64,000 nt of DNA, from positions 11,000,625 to 11,064,624 of the forward strand of contig CM066924.1 in assembly GCA_033964015.1 (NCBI GenBank), in the 5' to 3' direction. The stretch's first letter is position 1. Every line of letters begins with the position of its first letter. The notes under the pieces were generated by a model, which saw only the letters and a list, made by a program, of their open reading frames with translations, was not told where the DNA came from and made no database searches. This document shows, one piece after another, positions 22,655 to 32,998 of this stretch. The translations under genes were made by a program, and so were the position numbers. Source of the DNA: Scolanthus callimorphus. Taxonomy: Eukaryota; Cnidaria; Anthozoa; Actiniaria; Edwardsiidae.

Positions 22655-24059
22655 TTAAATATCTAAAGGTACGGTGCTCACGCCATCCTCGAGCACTTTC
22701 CGTTTAGAACAGAAATAGCAAAATCCATCCCGTGTTTGCTGACCTGAATCGACCCTGAATCCTTTATTTATACCCGAGCTCGACTGTTTGATGAGAAGAA
22801 CGTTCAAGTACTTGTCTTTATCAATGTTATTACATCTCTTATTTAAACCTTTGCAAGTAAATTTATGGTACTACTTAAACTTATAGTTTCTGTTCCGGCC
22901 CATTCCTCCTTGTTAAGCCCGGGCGTGCGTTTGTCTTACGCCTTGTTCTCAGGAGTGTCGGTACCGGGAAACCAGTTATGCTTATCTGCTTCAAAGTCAT
23001 CCTTTAACTCCGGTTTAACTAAAGACTCGAGCCTCTTCCAAGCTATGGCAATATAGGCACTATCTGTGTCCATTTAACAGTATTCAAAATTAGAGCGGTC
23101 TATGCTGAGGGGACGTGTCGGGATTGCCACTGGAGTTTTTCTGTGTTAGAGGGATGATCTTAATGGTTAAAGATGGCACGGTATGGGAACTAGCGTAGTT
23201 CTTCAGGAACATGAATGTTGCTGTATTCTTCGATCAGCTCGAAGATGGTACGTGGGGTTTTGTATACGTCGCCTGAGAGCAAGCGTACATCTTGTCATAT
23301 TTTTGGACATACTCTTGATTACAAGTTAAAGTAGAGGGTTGAGGCGTGTTGACGGTGGGATCGTTGGACCAACTATCTCACAACTTCAGAGGGTTTCTTC
23401 CACCTCATCCGTATCGATGGGTTCCAAGGAGTAGACGAAGATGTTGACTTCGAACAGCTGTTCGAGGTCGTCTAGCTCCTCCAGTTTGACTTAAGCGAAC
23501 TTTTTACGGGATGGAGCTTGGACAAAGAAAACAAATTAGACAAAGAAAACAAATGAATATAGACTATGTATCCCAGACCCTTATAGTAGACCCACCAACA
23601 CTAATGGTGGGTATCCCGTTCCAGAACAAAATAGTAGATCAATTACTAATAATTACCTTTTATAATAATGCTGGGTATCCCGCTCCAAGTTCTTTTTTGT
23701 ATAGCCATTATGGAGGCTAAGGCTCTGAAGAAGCAGAGGTTGTCGTCATAGCTTTTGTTTTCATCTTGGTCAAGGGGTACCAGCCCAACGGTTCTCCACG
23801 CTGTAGTGGGGGAGGTTTTTGCCACGACCGATAGAGTGTCCACGGAGTTTACTAACGTAGGTGACGTTGAACACCTTATCGACAACCCATTTGGAGTTGG
23901 GCCGTTGCTGGCGGACCCATTCCAGGATTCCAGGTCAGCGGCGTTGGCGATGAGAGAGGGTTCAGGGAAGAGATGATTATTGTTTCTACTTGTGTAGTGA
24001 TACTGAAGTTCGCCAGTCTCGTTGTTCCGAAGGAGGTAGCCAAAGGAGGTAGTGAGACT
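22655..24059 (-). pseudogene. Polinton-type protein-primed family-B DNA polymerase, internally deleted and frameshifted
   Basis: Successive minus-strand segments match the order of Polinton/adintovirus PolB. N-terminal part: 'FGYLLRNNETGELQYHY' (about 24045), 'RQQRPNSKWVVDKVFNVT' (about 23915), 'YDDNLCFFRALAS' (about 23745), 'LDDLEQLFEVNIFVYSLE' (about 23475), 'DVYKTPRTIFELIEEY' (about 23275) and 'TEKLQWQSRHVP' (about 23145). The frame then jumps to the palm motif C, 'MDTDSAYIA' (ATG 23073), and a C-terminus ending 'RKVLEDGVSTVPLDI' with TAA at 22657-22655. The 3'-5' exonuclease and most palm motifs are missing, deleted between about 23110 and 23075. Several frameshifts and an internal disruption at 23520-23700 make it a fossil. 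It lies on the strand opposite to the capsid and protease remnants. Confidence 0.85.
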
Positions 24060-24634
24060 TAGAAACTTTATTGTTTACGAGGAAATACAAAAGTATGATC
24101 ACCTGGTGTGACGTCATCGATGACGTCATCACTAAATGGTGTTCTTTTAATTATAAAAACATTCATATCTCGTGAACGAAAGGTGGCAAGGTAACGAAAG
24201 CGATAACGTCGATGAAGTTATCGGTAATGCCGTCGATAACGTCATTAAATATTTTTCGGAGCTCCGCTTTTAGGCGGTGCCTAAATCTATATATTACGGA
24301 CCATTATCTTAGTTAGAGATATTGAACATTTGCAGGAACTCTTTTGAAATATTTAACACTTATTCTATTTCAATTGGACAGAGCGAAAACGAGAAAACTT
24401 TATACAGTACGATTCTAATTTATTCTAATTCTAATTTATGAATCTGATGATAGCATTGTGGCCCTTCACAATAACTTGCTTTCTTGCTACACATATCCCC
24501 AAGATACAGCCCAATTCTTCTTTTAGGTTGCGCGTTTCAAAACAGAGCGTTTTAAAACGCTTTGACTGAGTAACAAAGGCGAAAAATAATGACAGGTCCC
24601 TTATACCGCATTTACGTCCACTTAGTAATGCTTT
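24060..24634. other. palindromic repeat end; no gene
   Basis: 24110-24130 has the palindrome GACGTCATCGATGACGTCATC-like core. 24175-24245 has repeated 'ATAACGTC' words. 24255-24290 is the reverse of the palindromic terminus seen at 4003 and 7094 (AGCTCCGCTTTTAGGC...GCCTAAATCTATATAT). The rest, next to the last RecQ exon, is plain AT-rich sequence. Confidence 0.6.
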
Positions 24635-24656
24635 TTAAATATTAACTAGATGTGAC

Positions 24657-24886
24657 CTAATTTTCACCTTCAATGAGCCATTGAGTACCGGAACAGCCCT
24701 TGGTCCCAACACAGCATAGCAAATTACGTTGTCGTGAAGGCCCGTAACCATTTTCTCTCTAAGGACATCCTTCATCACCAACATACGTGCAAAGCGCTCT
24801 GCGTCATTTCTATGGAAGTGTTTACCAAGTCCAAATAACTCACAACTGTCATGCCCTTCCTGAGTCACACGAGTGTTTGTAGAGCC
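24657..24886 (-). CDS. BLM: RecQ helicase (BLM-like), winged-helix RQC exon
   Basis: The exon follows 'TTTTTTTGCCTTGTAG' (acceptor) and starts in phase 0 with codons for GSTNTR. It encodes the C-terminal part of the RQC winged helix: 'HFHRNDAERFARMLVMKDVL' corresponds to the helix after the GKG loop of BLM, and 'VICYAVLGPRAVPVLNGSLK' to the beta-wing strands. The helicase uses this domain for duplex and G-quadruplex binding. The end is uncertain. Either a weak donor (AAATTAG|GTCACA, 24657) leads to further exons, or translation continues seven codons to TAA at 24635. No HRDC domain was found further left, where a Polinton remnant begins about 600 bp away. The C-terminus may be lost, distant or outside the window. 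Confidence 0.85.
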
Positions 24887-24964
24887 CTACAAGGCAAAAA
24901 AATAAACTTATTATTTACGTAGACACTTGTACTACCGTAAAGAAAATTCCGTCAAAAGGTTCCA

Positions 24965-25145
24965 TTGGTTTAATACGTATCATGAATCGTAAAAACATCT
25001 GAAAGAAAGTGCTCGCTCGGACACTTCCTAGGAAAAAGGAAGAAACTAATCTTTTTAATAAGTTGCCTGCACATTTAAGATCATGTTCAGATTTTAATAA
25101 TTTTAAGAAAGAATGCTTTAATATTAAAAAAAACATCGCGTAACT
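24965..25145 (+). mobile_element. LINE 3' coding remnant
   Basis: The plus-strand frame at about 25040-25145 reads 'LFNKLPAHLRSCSDFNNFKK' and ends soon after. This 'W/FNxLPxHLRxxxxFxxFK' tail is typical of the C-terminus of CR1/Jockey-like LINE polyproteins. It lies in a RecQ intron. Only the tail is preserved. Confidence 0.55.
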
Positions 25146-25151
25146 AATAGG

Positions 25152-25921
25152 AATTATAATATTCATCCCTTATTCATAGGATGCTCATCCAATCTCTGCA
25201 CTGGATTCGGAACAGGTGACACTACTTGTAACCCCCGATACCACATGGCTGGGTGTCTGATACACAATTCTAATTGATCTAATTAGTATTCTGTATCTGA
25301 TACAGAATACTAATTAGACCAATTAGTATTCTGTATAGGACATCTTCCAGTGCAGCCCTCAGTCTTTGAACAGTTGGATATATATTTGTTTCAAATATCC
25401 CCTACTGTCCAAAGGCTGAAGGGGACCACTCTAGTGAAGTCTTCTCTAGTATGGTCTTCTCTCGTAGAGCAGTACCTAAAAAAAGCTTCACTTGAGAGAC
25501 TATATGTTGTTTTAGTCCGGCTAGTTCCATGTGGGACAGGAATCATGCCTTCTGCGCATGCTTGCTACTAAACGATTGGCGTTTTTTGTGCATCCGAAAA
25601 TTCTTTCATTTTGAATGCACATTGTTTCAAATATCCCTTACAGACTAAAAGCTGAAGGGGACCACTCTAGTGAAGTCCAAGCATGGTCTTCTCTCGTAGA
25701 GCAGTACCTAAAAAAGCTTCACCTGAGAGACTATATGTTGTTTTAGTCCGGCTAGTTCCATGTGGGACAGGAATCATGCCTTCAGAAGTACAAAAGTTAG
25801 AATATCTTAAGTACTTTACAATATTCGTGTCTATGTTGTATCGGCAGATACAAACACTCGCGCTACGCGCTCGTGTTTGTATCTGCCGATACAACATAGC
25901 CACATATATTGTAAATAGTAC
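25152..25921 (+). repeat. interspersed repeat, copy 2, with expanded terminal hairpin
   Basis: Direct-orientation copy of 21640-22199, lengthened by an internal duplication (the 'AGGGGACCACTCTAGTGAAG' block occurs at about 25420 and about 25657). The terminal hairpin (25811-25921) is much longer than in copy 1: TGTTGTATCGGCAGATACAA and its complement surround 'CACTCGCGCTACGCGCTCGTG'. It lies within a RecQ intron. Confidence 0.75.
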
Positions 25922-25957
25922 ATATCATATCAAATATGTTGTTCAATAGAAAGTCAC

Positions 25958-26153
25958 CTTGAAGATATCCACGAAGTGATTAAGTGTAAACTTGACGTGC
26001 CTAGGCCTCTGCCATTGACCACTGCCATCGTGCACAACGCTGTTGACCGTGAGCACGAAGGCTTTAGCCTCTTCGTTAATGTCTATGTCCACGTAGCTGA
26101 TAGCGTTATTGCAATTGTCACATATTGTGCTAGTGTTGGCTTGACACATAGAT
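25958..26153 (-). CDS. BLM: RecQ helicase (BLM-like), zinc-binding / RQC linker exon
   Basis: Acceptor 'CTAATCCTCTAG' and donor 'TTCAAG|GTGACT' bound 196 nt. The first base completes an AGA codon from the upstream exon. The protein begins with 'SMCQANTSTICDNCNN', providing the second, third and fourth zinc-ligand cysteines of the RecQ zinc domain (the first is in the exon at 27520). It continues into the RQC domain with 'HVKFTLNHFVDIFK', equivalent to the FTMNMLVDIF stretch of BLM. The exon ends in phase 0, matching the next exon at 24886. Confidence 0.92.
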
Positions 26154-27519
26154 CTAGAGGATTAGATACAAAGTAGACAGTTAATTTGTACCGCCAACTG
26201 ACGTCTACAAGGAAACCATACACCCTCGAAAAGCTTAGGCAATGAAAAAGATGACAAGCACTATGCTAGCTTCGATAGCGCCTTTCGATTGCTTTCTTGG
26301 AAGAAGTTAGCAAGACAAGCACTACTTTTTTTCGTTTTCAAAAGAGCTTTCCGTTACAAGATTGAGCGCTATTTGCCATGGCAGCTATTTCGTTTTATTG
26401 ACGCGCGAAGCGATTTGCTTGTATTGTAGAGAACCAAATCACATATAAGTTTTTGCATTTGTGCATCTCGGCTTTGTTTTCCTATTAAGCCGACTACAGT
26501 CATTTAAACCACCTGACTGGGTCATCCATTTTTTCATGGACGGGATTATAGTCCATTTTGGCATAATGCTCATGAGGCAATTTTATAGACTGTAGCACTG
26601 TTCAGAAAAGCTCTTTAGATTCTAAATCTATACTTTTACGATCTTAGGAATACTCTGATCACATGTAGACAAGTTAAAGGGGCACTCGCACGCTTAATAT
26701 TCGTCCACCGTGGACTTAAAATAGGTAAAATTGTATCCGTGAAAACACATGCACATTTGCCCGTAGTAATCAAAATAACCCCCCAGATTAATAGAAAAAC
26801 CTTTCAAGTGTTAGACAAATGCAATTCTAGGTTCTTTTGACACTTTATCAAGAGGATGGAATTGGATTGCGATTTGAGCTATTTTCTTGTCAGAGAAGTG
26901 GCCAGCAAGCGTGCGAGAGCCCCTTTAAATCGCTGCCTCAGCCTTTTCCCGTCACATACGCATATCGTTTTGGTATTTCCTAATAGAAATACAAAGGTTG
27001 ACAGGGTCTTAGAAATATCTATCAGTAAGGAACGTAACAAGTATAAAACGGGCATGTAAATTGTACATATGTGTTCAGTCTATTAATGACACTATAACTG
27101 CATAAGTGGTAAGACTGGAATGCTTTTCTGGACAGCGCTACAGTCAATAAAATTGCCTCATTGAATAACAAAAGAATCTCATTAAATAACAAAAATGTCA
27201 TAAAATAGGGCCGTGGGGCACTTTTTCAAACTGTTAATATCTAAAACCACTTTCTAGATATCCTAAGGATTCCAAAAAAGTATCTCTCGTTACTAGTTCC
27301 GGGGGAGTGCTCGTGGACCCCCTGTACCGACTAGACTATAACTGTAGTGCAAAAAAGTACATGCCTTAAGTTTAGTCCATGATTGATCCATACATCGACA
27401 GGAGTGGACTCAATATTCCATCAACCATCAACGTAGAATTTGTGCTATTTATATCACACAATAACACGTGTTACGGCTCCTTCTGGACAAGAATGACACT
27501 ATGTAACGAGGTACCTCAC
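26154..27519 (-). other. RecQ intron, 1.37 kb
   Basis: Intron between zinc-domain exons. Plain AT-rich sequence; a 67-codon plus-strand frame at 26856 has no motif. A word pair 'AAAATTGCCTCA'/'TGAGGCAATTTT' near 27150 and 26574 might be inverted ends of an approximately 580-bp insertion, but the evidence is weak. Confidence 0.5.
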
Positions 27520-27654
27520 CTGTCGAAATTAATCTCACCAAAGTAGTGTAGCAACTGTACCCGCCGACACTGGGTCTGGTTCTCACAGAACTGAACCACG
27601 CGATACAGATTATCCAAGTGCACGTCTTTAGTCGTCTTATCGCCTTCGATCATT
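27520..27654 (-). CDS. BLM: RecQ helicase (BLM-like), start of zinc-binding domain
   Basis: Acceptor 'TTTTTTTCGTCAG' and donor 'TTCGACAG|GTGAGG' bound 135 nt in phases 1 and 2, which match both neighbours. The sequence 'VHLDNLYRVVQFCENQTQ' followed by 'CRRVQLLHYFGEINFD' is the hallmark RecQ zinc-domain helix pair, with the first zinc-ligand cysteine in 'QCRR'. BLM has the same pattern (NLY-MV-YCEN--CRR-QLL-YFGE). The upstream exon is 22.9 kb away. That intron is unusually long and full of mobile elements, so correct contig assembly should be confirmed. Confidence 0.93.
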
Positions 27655-28036
27655 CTGACGAAAAAAATAACTTTAATTATAAGTAATACCATGATCGCCT
27701 CGGTATCTTTTGTTCTCCGAGGGACATTTACTAGCTAAATTCCCTCAATATAAATGCAAGGGAAATTTAGTAGAAAAAGGCTCTCGTCTTCAACTTATCT
27801 CCTCTCCAACAAGTTAAGAGAATATAGTTGAAGACAAAACCCTTGTCTTCTAGGCGTCGTCGAACCAAGCGCTGTTGTTACACTGCGCGTATTGGACGAC
27901 TCGTGGAAAAAAAAAATCAAATCTCATTAGCTCTAGTCAGCGTTAGCTCGACTTACATCCATGTGTGATGGGGGCTTTCGAAACGCGCATGCTCGATTTT
28001 AATGACGTAACGGTTGCTGTTCGACGTTTCATTTTT

Positions 28037-29118
28037 TAGCCTGAGTATCAGGCGGAATTTTATTGTTCTGTGAGAAAATGAGAGGAAAATAGAGTTACGC
28101 CTGACACAATCACTTGTCGCGGCGCCTGCCGCCCCCTTCAAGGCGGCTGTCAAAATCATATAAAAAATTGTCGTCAGCTGTCATCGCGCTTATTGTCTCG
28201 CTCAAGTACGTTTCCCTGAACCAAAACCAAAACAGTCGAGCTTGCTTGTTTCTTTCGTTTGTAAAAGATCAACAGCTTATTAAATATGGCTCAAATCCGG
28301 ATCAGTACACTTATTTTCTCCAACAAAAGTATCTGGAAAGCTTGGAGCTCGGTCGGTTATTTTGGGAAACCTGCTTGAAAGTGTGGACTGCGTGGGAACT
28401 TCGGCGAGCGGGTCTCGATGTGTGGAATTCCACAAGGAAATTTCTACTACAGAACTGCATATCACGAGCTCAAAGGACCGTTTTCTCTAGCGAAAGCTGC
28501 CGAATCCTGCGAGAACAATCTAGCCTGAGCTGGGAGAATATTTAGTACTGCCGAGCAGGATTTCTTTGTTATCGTTGTCTTAAAAAATCTTGGAGGGATG
28601 CCGTTGAAATTCCCTTCGCTTTTAGCACGACTTGCTGCATTCGGGCCTAATGACGATACTCGCAAGGGTCTTCTCTCCATCTTTCTGAAGCCAAAAGCTA
28701 GCGTACAGCATCGATACAGCATCGATACAGCATCGATACAGCATCGGTAAGCAGTTGGCAAAACTATTAGAATTTGAGGCACGCGGTCGAAAAAACTGTA
28801 TTCCAGATTATACATCATCTTCAAACTCTCTTTCGTCCATATTCCCAATTTGAAAGGACGAATTTATTAAAATATTTGCGTTCGTGTTCCCGAAAGATTG
28901 CTCCCGCTCGCATCCCGGCTTGTACTCGAACGAGCACACGCTTTCAGTTTCGCTTCCGGTTAAACTCACGTGACGCGCCCCTTTGTCTTTTGGCCAATAA
29001 GCGCAGCCTTCAGATTCTGAATGTTGAACATGAGCTTTTGAATGCATTTGTGTCAGGCCCTTTCCCCTCCTTCTCTCATTTTTTTTCGAGGAGGGGGAGG
29101 GTCCTGATACTCAGGCTA
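28037..29118. mobile_element. MULE-like non-autonomous DNA transposon with 9-bp target duplication
   Basis: Termini TAGCCTGAGTATCAGG / CCTGATACTCAGGCTA are perfect inverted repeats. A weaker continuation follows, with 'ATGAGAG' and 'GCCTGACACAA' on both ends over about 80 bp. The direct repeats TTCATTTTT (28028-28036 and 29119-29127) form a 9-bp target-site duplication, typical of Mutator-like elements. The interior has a 143-codon plus frame (28114) and a 128-codon minus frame (28848) without transposase motifs. 28708-28745 is a short 'CATCGATACAG' tandem repeat. Confidence 0.8.
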
Positions 29119-30511
29119 TTCATTTTTTGACCTGAAATTCTTAAAAGTTTTTTTTTTCGCCTTCTCTCATGCTCTGCAGTTGTTGTTGTTGTTTGGGGCT
29201 GTCTTCTCGCTCACTCCAGTTCAGTTATAGAGCTGGTAATCAATGCAGAATGTCAGACCAAATCGCCAAGTGTCGAACAATTTTTATTTATGTTCGGCCA
29301 ATTTCCCAGCAGAGACAACCAAGAAAAACAAAAATTAATGTTACGACGCGATGTCACAAAAACGCAACCACTGCGCCTCGAGTGATCATGAAGAGTAACA
29401 AAAAAAAAGTGGAAAAAATTAAATTATATGTGGTATTCGAACCCGGAGTATCACTGGTGTAAGGAACCCGTCTTAACTGTGAGGCGAACTTGTTTCTTGC
29501 ATGAATATTGCGATCAGAAATGTAGGCATTTTCAGTTCCCCGATGAGGGGTCTCTTGAGAGACCAAATTACAATAGTCGCTGCGCTTGTTAACTGAGCCA
29601 TGTTTCTTTATCCAGAGCTAAGCTGCACTCGAAATACGGGTGCATTTCCTCGGCAATCATACTATTACAAACTAATACCATGGCACACTCGGGGAATTAG
29701 GAATTAAATTTCCCTGAGACCCGAGGAAGGACTTTTAAAAGCCCCTTGGGCTGCGCCCTCGCAGCTTTTAAAAATCCTCCCTCGGGTCTCGTAAATTTAA
29801 TCCCTAATTTCATAATGAAAAATCGAAATCCTTCATATTTCGTCCAAAGATACCCTATTACATCAAAAGAAATGTGATTTTTTTTCCTTCAAGTTTCAGC
29901 TCCCGAACATTACGATTTTTCGACAGCATCCCGCGAATGGGAAAAATGCACAATTTTCAGCCGAAATACCTAAACTTACAAACACTGTCATCTCCACTTC
30001 GCGCTAGCCCCAACCCCGAAAATCGGCTTAGAAATGTATTTTTAAAGTCCTAAGAAGTAATTTAAGCCTAAATGTTATCTTGTGCGTTCGATAATTTTGG
30101 CACGGGAAGCCACTAAAACTGATCCAAATGTTGTTCGCTCGAAATCGGCGATCATTTTCAAGAGGGAATATTCAGTCCCGGGAATGTCCTAAATCAACCC
30201 AAATGAATTTTTCTAAATAACTAGACATGTTGTTCTCAACCGTGATATAATTTTTTTCCAGGCTCTTTGTCAACGACAAGAACCAATGCTCTCAATATCC
30301 TTATTATCACAACTTGAATCTGGCAACACCACGCGAACATAAAACAAATGCTGAGGGCAAAAGCACACGATTCGTAAAAATAATGCAACACCGAAGTGTA
30401 AAGACTCTCTTTCCCCATGGATCACTAAATCACTGTTAGTCTCTATCAATAAAAATAATAAAATGTATAAACAATTAATATATAGTCAAGATCCCGGAGG
30501 GAGATACGGTA
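29119..30511. other. intron sequence; one foldback, no gene
   Basis: Part of the 22.9-kb RecQ intron. A tRNA-like T-arm (minus strand, near 29450: 'CCGGGTTCGAATACC') is visible but no matching D-arm or acceptor stem. The foldback at 29694 is listed separately. Confidence 0.5.
29694..29811. mobile_element. 118-bp near-perfect foldback
   Basis: 'GAATTAGGAATTAAATTT' ... 'GAGACCCGAGG' pairs with 'CCTCGGGTCTCG' ... 'AAATTTAATCCCTAATTTC'. Inside, 'CTTTTAAAAGCCCC' and 'GCTTTTAAAAATCC' prolong the stem. It is a MITE-like hairpin with a GC-rich loop and no coding content. Confidence 0.85.
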
Positions 30512-30655
30512 TAAATTTTACAGAAATAAGTTAAACCATCTCATCAAGATTGCAAAGCGCACTTATTACGACAACAAATTTGAATCTGCTAAAACTAGTC
30601 TAAAGGAAACCTGGAAAGTGATAAATGAAGTTGTAAAATTCATTACTAGCAGAGC
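30512..30655 (+). mobile_element. LINE fragment (endonuclease-RT linker)
   Basis: The plus frame reads 'YRNKLNHLIKIAKRTYYDNK' then 'FESAKTSLKETWKVINEVV', a segment typical of the linker between endonuclease and reverse transcriptase in coral-type non-LTR elements. It ends abruptly at a 'GCCGAAGGCCGCCGC' hairpin. It may belong to the same original element as the RT at 33690. Confidence 0.6.
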
Positions 30656-31756
30656 CGAAGGCCGCCGCAGAGCGGAGCACCATATCTAAGAAAACAGCGT
30701 CAAAAAAGTAGATAATCGCAAAATATAGCTGATGCAAATGCAAATTGTGTATGCTATGGTAGTTTATTGGGTAACCTGTGGAATTTGCTAGGGATCAATC
30801 CGATTTTTGGACGTCTCAGCAAGTCCCGGATGTTGTACGTTTGCCTGTAGCCCCGACGCCACAATAGCCCTATTGTGACGTCAATCATGCTTTTAAAACT
30901 AACGGGGGAGAGGCGGATTGACAAGGGGGGCTTGATGCTTACGTGAAAGCCACAAAAAGACGACAGGGCTGCTAGCGACTGCAAAAAAAAAAAAAAAACA
31001 GCCTACAATAATTCGTCAAATAAGAACTACCTGAAGGAAAAGCCATGGAAGGGAATCATGGAGGGAATTAAATTCTATTGAAATTATCTCAAATGTCGCC
31101 GTATCAGTTGAGTGTTTTCTTCATGCCGGATTGCTCTAAAATTCTTCCAGTCGAGTTTCATGACCGAGAAAAGACAGCTATTAAACTGGAGAACCATGCT
31201 GTATCATGTCTCAAAATACCAAAAATACGTGAAGAGGAAGGGGTCGAGGAATAATAAATTTGTTTAAGATTACCTGTAGTAGAAGAGCAGGAAGCACCAG
31301 AGAGGCCTAGACGGAAACAGCGCTCGGGAAGAAGGGGGAAGAAACCTGGCAAAGCATATCACAGCAGAAAAGAAAACCACCAAAAAGAGACATCCTGTGC
31401 TTGCCATCATATCTTTTTGAGACTACTCGATAGTCGAGGATTAACATGGAAACGGTTTCGTAAATTTTCGGCTCGACAGTTGATGGACTAACACTATTTT
31501 TTGAAACAGAAAGTTACGGTAAGCTTACCATTGAACGACACAACGCCTGACGAGCGCCGACACCGTGCGTGGTGATTGCATGGTATAATTTTTTGAAATT
31601 ATCTCTGTTGTGGATCTCAAATCACCGGAAATCACATACTTCACTTTTTTGTTTTCATACTTCACTTTACAGGAAGCGGAAATAACTGGAAACATGATTC
31701 AAAGTTTCTATTGACTATTGTTCATGACCACCACGTGACACGAGGAACTGAAAACA
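30656..31756. other. intron sequence, possible LINE debris
   Basis: A plus-strand frame near 31270-31370 gives the basic stretch 'EAPERPRRKQRSGRRGKKPG', reminiscent of LINE 5' coding regions but too short to call. Otherwise no feature. Confidence 0.35.
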
Positions 31757-31890
31757 ATGGCGCCCAAATCGAGCGAGGGAATCTTCGTGAATCAAAACGA
31801 TTTTGTGGGTTGTTCTTTTGTGGCTAAAGACATAGAATTGCTTTGTGGACTGGAAACTCACTGTTCGCTGGAGTTGGACAAACATTCACG
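31757..31890 (+). CDS. candidate first coding exon of an unknown small gene, antisense to RecQ
   Basis: ATG in a favourable context (AACAATGGCG) opens 44 codons, 'MAPKSSEGIFVNQNDFVGCS' onward, and ends at a strong donor, TTCACG|GTAAGC, after two bases of a codon. The peptide is cysteine-containing and matches no family I recognise. A good acceptor, 'TTTTTTTTCCTTTTCAG', follows at 32833. Joining to it reads only eight more codons before TGA, giving a 52-residue product. It is nested in the large RecQ intron on the opposite strand. It could be a genuine micro-gene, a 5' exon with other partners, or chance. Confidence 0.35.
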
Positions 31891-32374
31891 GTAAGCTTAT
31901 TTACCTGTGATAAATGGGCTCAAGTATGAAGTGGATACTGCAAGACTCTTTTGGTAAGAATGCTTTATTGTACTTCTTTGCATGTATGAGAAATGTTTTC
32001 TCTGACTATGGACGATCTCTTCAGTGCAATGAGTCCAAAGGAAATTTGATTCCTCGGTACGATTTAGAAAGGATGATCAGACTTTCAACTTTGTTTTGGC
32101 CATTTATTTGAATATAGAATTGATTACTTTAATTCTATCTTACTTTTATTCTATCTTGAACCTTCGAGTGGTTAATTAATTTGTTTTGGATTCTGAGTGA
32201 GTAATCGTTTTTTCCCCAGTCGATATAAATTTGATATCAATAACATTTTCTTTGCTCAAGTTAGCAGAGTGCACACAGAAAGACACTCACGTTTTCTCAT
32301 TTTTGTTGGATCAGAATAAAGCGAGAGCCTCTGTTATGTTTCTGTCTTTGTTTCATTTTCTTTACCTCTTTCTA

Positions 32375-32642
32375 AAGCTACGGCTAAACTAGGACACATG
32401 TAGCGCGCAACATTTCTGTCCTGCATGTTTCCCCGAGTGGCTAAACTAGGAAATATCGCACGCGTGTTTGACGGACGCATCAAATGTTTCTTGTCTTGTG
32501 AAGAAACATTTCTTTGTGTCTCGGCTACAACATTTGTCGCGCGCAACAATGTTTCTCGCGTGGCTAAACAGGGAAACATGAAGGAAATATGTGTCCGGCC
32601 ACAATGTTGCGCGCTACATGTATCCTAGTTAAGTCAGGGCTT
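32375..32642. mobile_element. 268-bp foldback MITE
   Basis: 'CTAAACTAGGACACATGTAG' and 'CGCGCAACATTT' on the left mirror 'ATGTTGCGCGCTACATGTAT' and 'CCTAGTTAAG' on the right. Internal 'GGAAATAT' and 'AACATGTTTC' words are also inverted. It is inside the possible intron 31891-32833. Confidence 0.8.
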
Positions 32643-32833
32643 AAAACACAATAGGAATATCAGTGATCCAAGTTTTTCAAATTTTTTTCAGGGGAAGCAT
32701 AAGCCCCCTCAAACAGAAATTATTTTCATGTTTTCTGTCTCATATCTATTTTCTCTTTTGTTGCCCAAAACCTCCATGTTAGTATTTGAAGTGCAATTAG
32801 GTGAAATTCAAGTACCTTTTTTTTCCTTTTCAG

Positions 32834-32998
32834 GGCATCTTGTGCACCTGAAACATGAATTTCGGACCCTTCTACAAAATTGCTCCACACATAATATGGA
32901 ATAATGTATTTGGAACACTTTGGACTTCGAAGCCTACTGCAGATCTTAACAGCGCGAATGAGACCTTAGCACTGATCCATGATACCGTTGTCGAGTAA
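32834..32998 (+). CDS. candidate second exon / short ORF
   Basis: Begins at a polypyrimidine-preceded AG. In the phase set by 31757-31890 it terminates at TGA 32856-32858. A different frame starts at ATG 32855 and is open for 47 codons ('MNFGPFYKIAPHIIWNNVFG' onward) to TAA 32998. Neither product is recognised. The overlapping ATGA arrangement is noted without a functional claim. Confidence 0.25.

Noticed and set aside
25943..26176. Plus-strand 66-codon frame at 25976
   Set aside because: It is antisense to the RecQ zinc-domain exon, whose splice sites, phases and cysteine pattern are clear.
28114..28545. 143-codon gene inside the MULE-like element
   Set aside because: Composition is low-information, no transposase or zinc-finger motif is present, and a 128-codon frame overlaps it on the other strand.
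29430..29490. tRNA gene on the minus strand (GGGTTCGAATACC T-loop)
   Set aside because: Only the T-arm resembles a tRNA; I could not pair an acceptor stem or find a D-arm, so at most it is a decayed tRNA-derived repeat.
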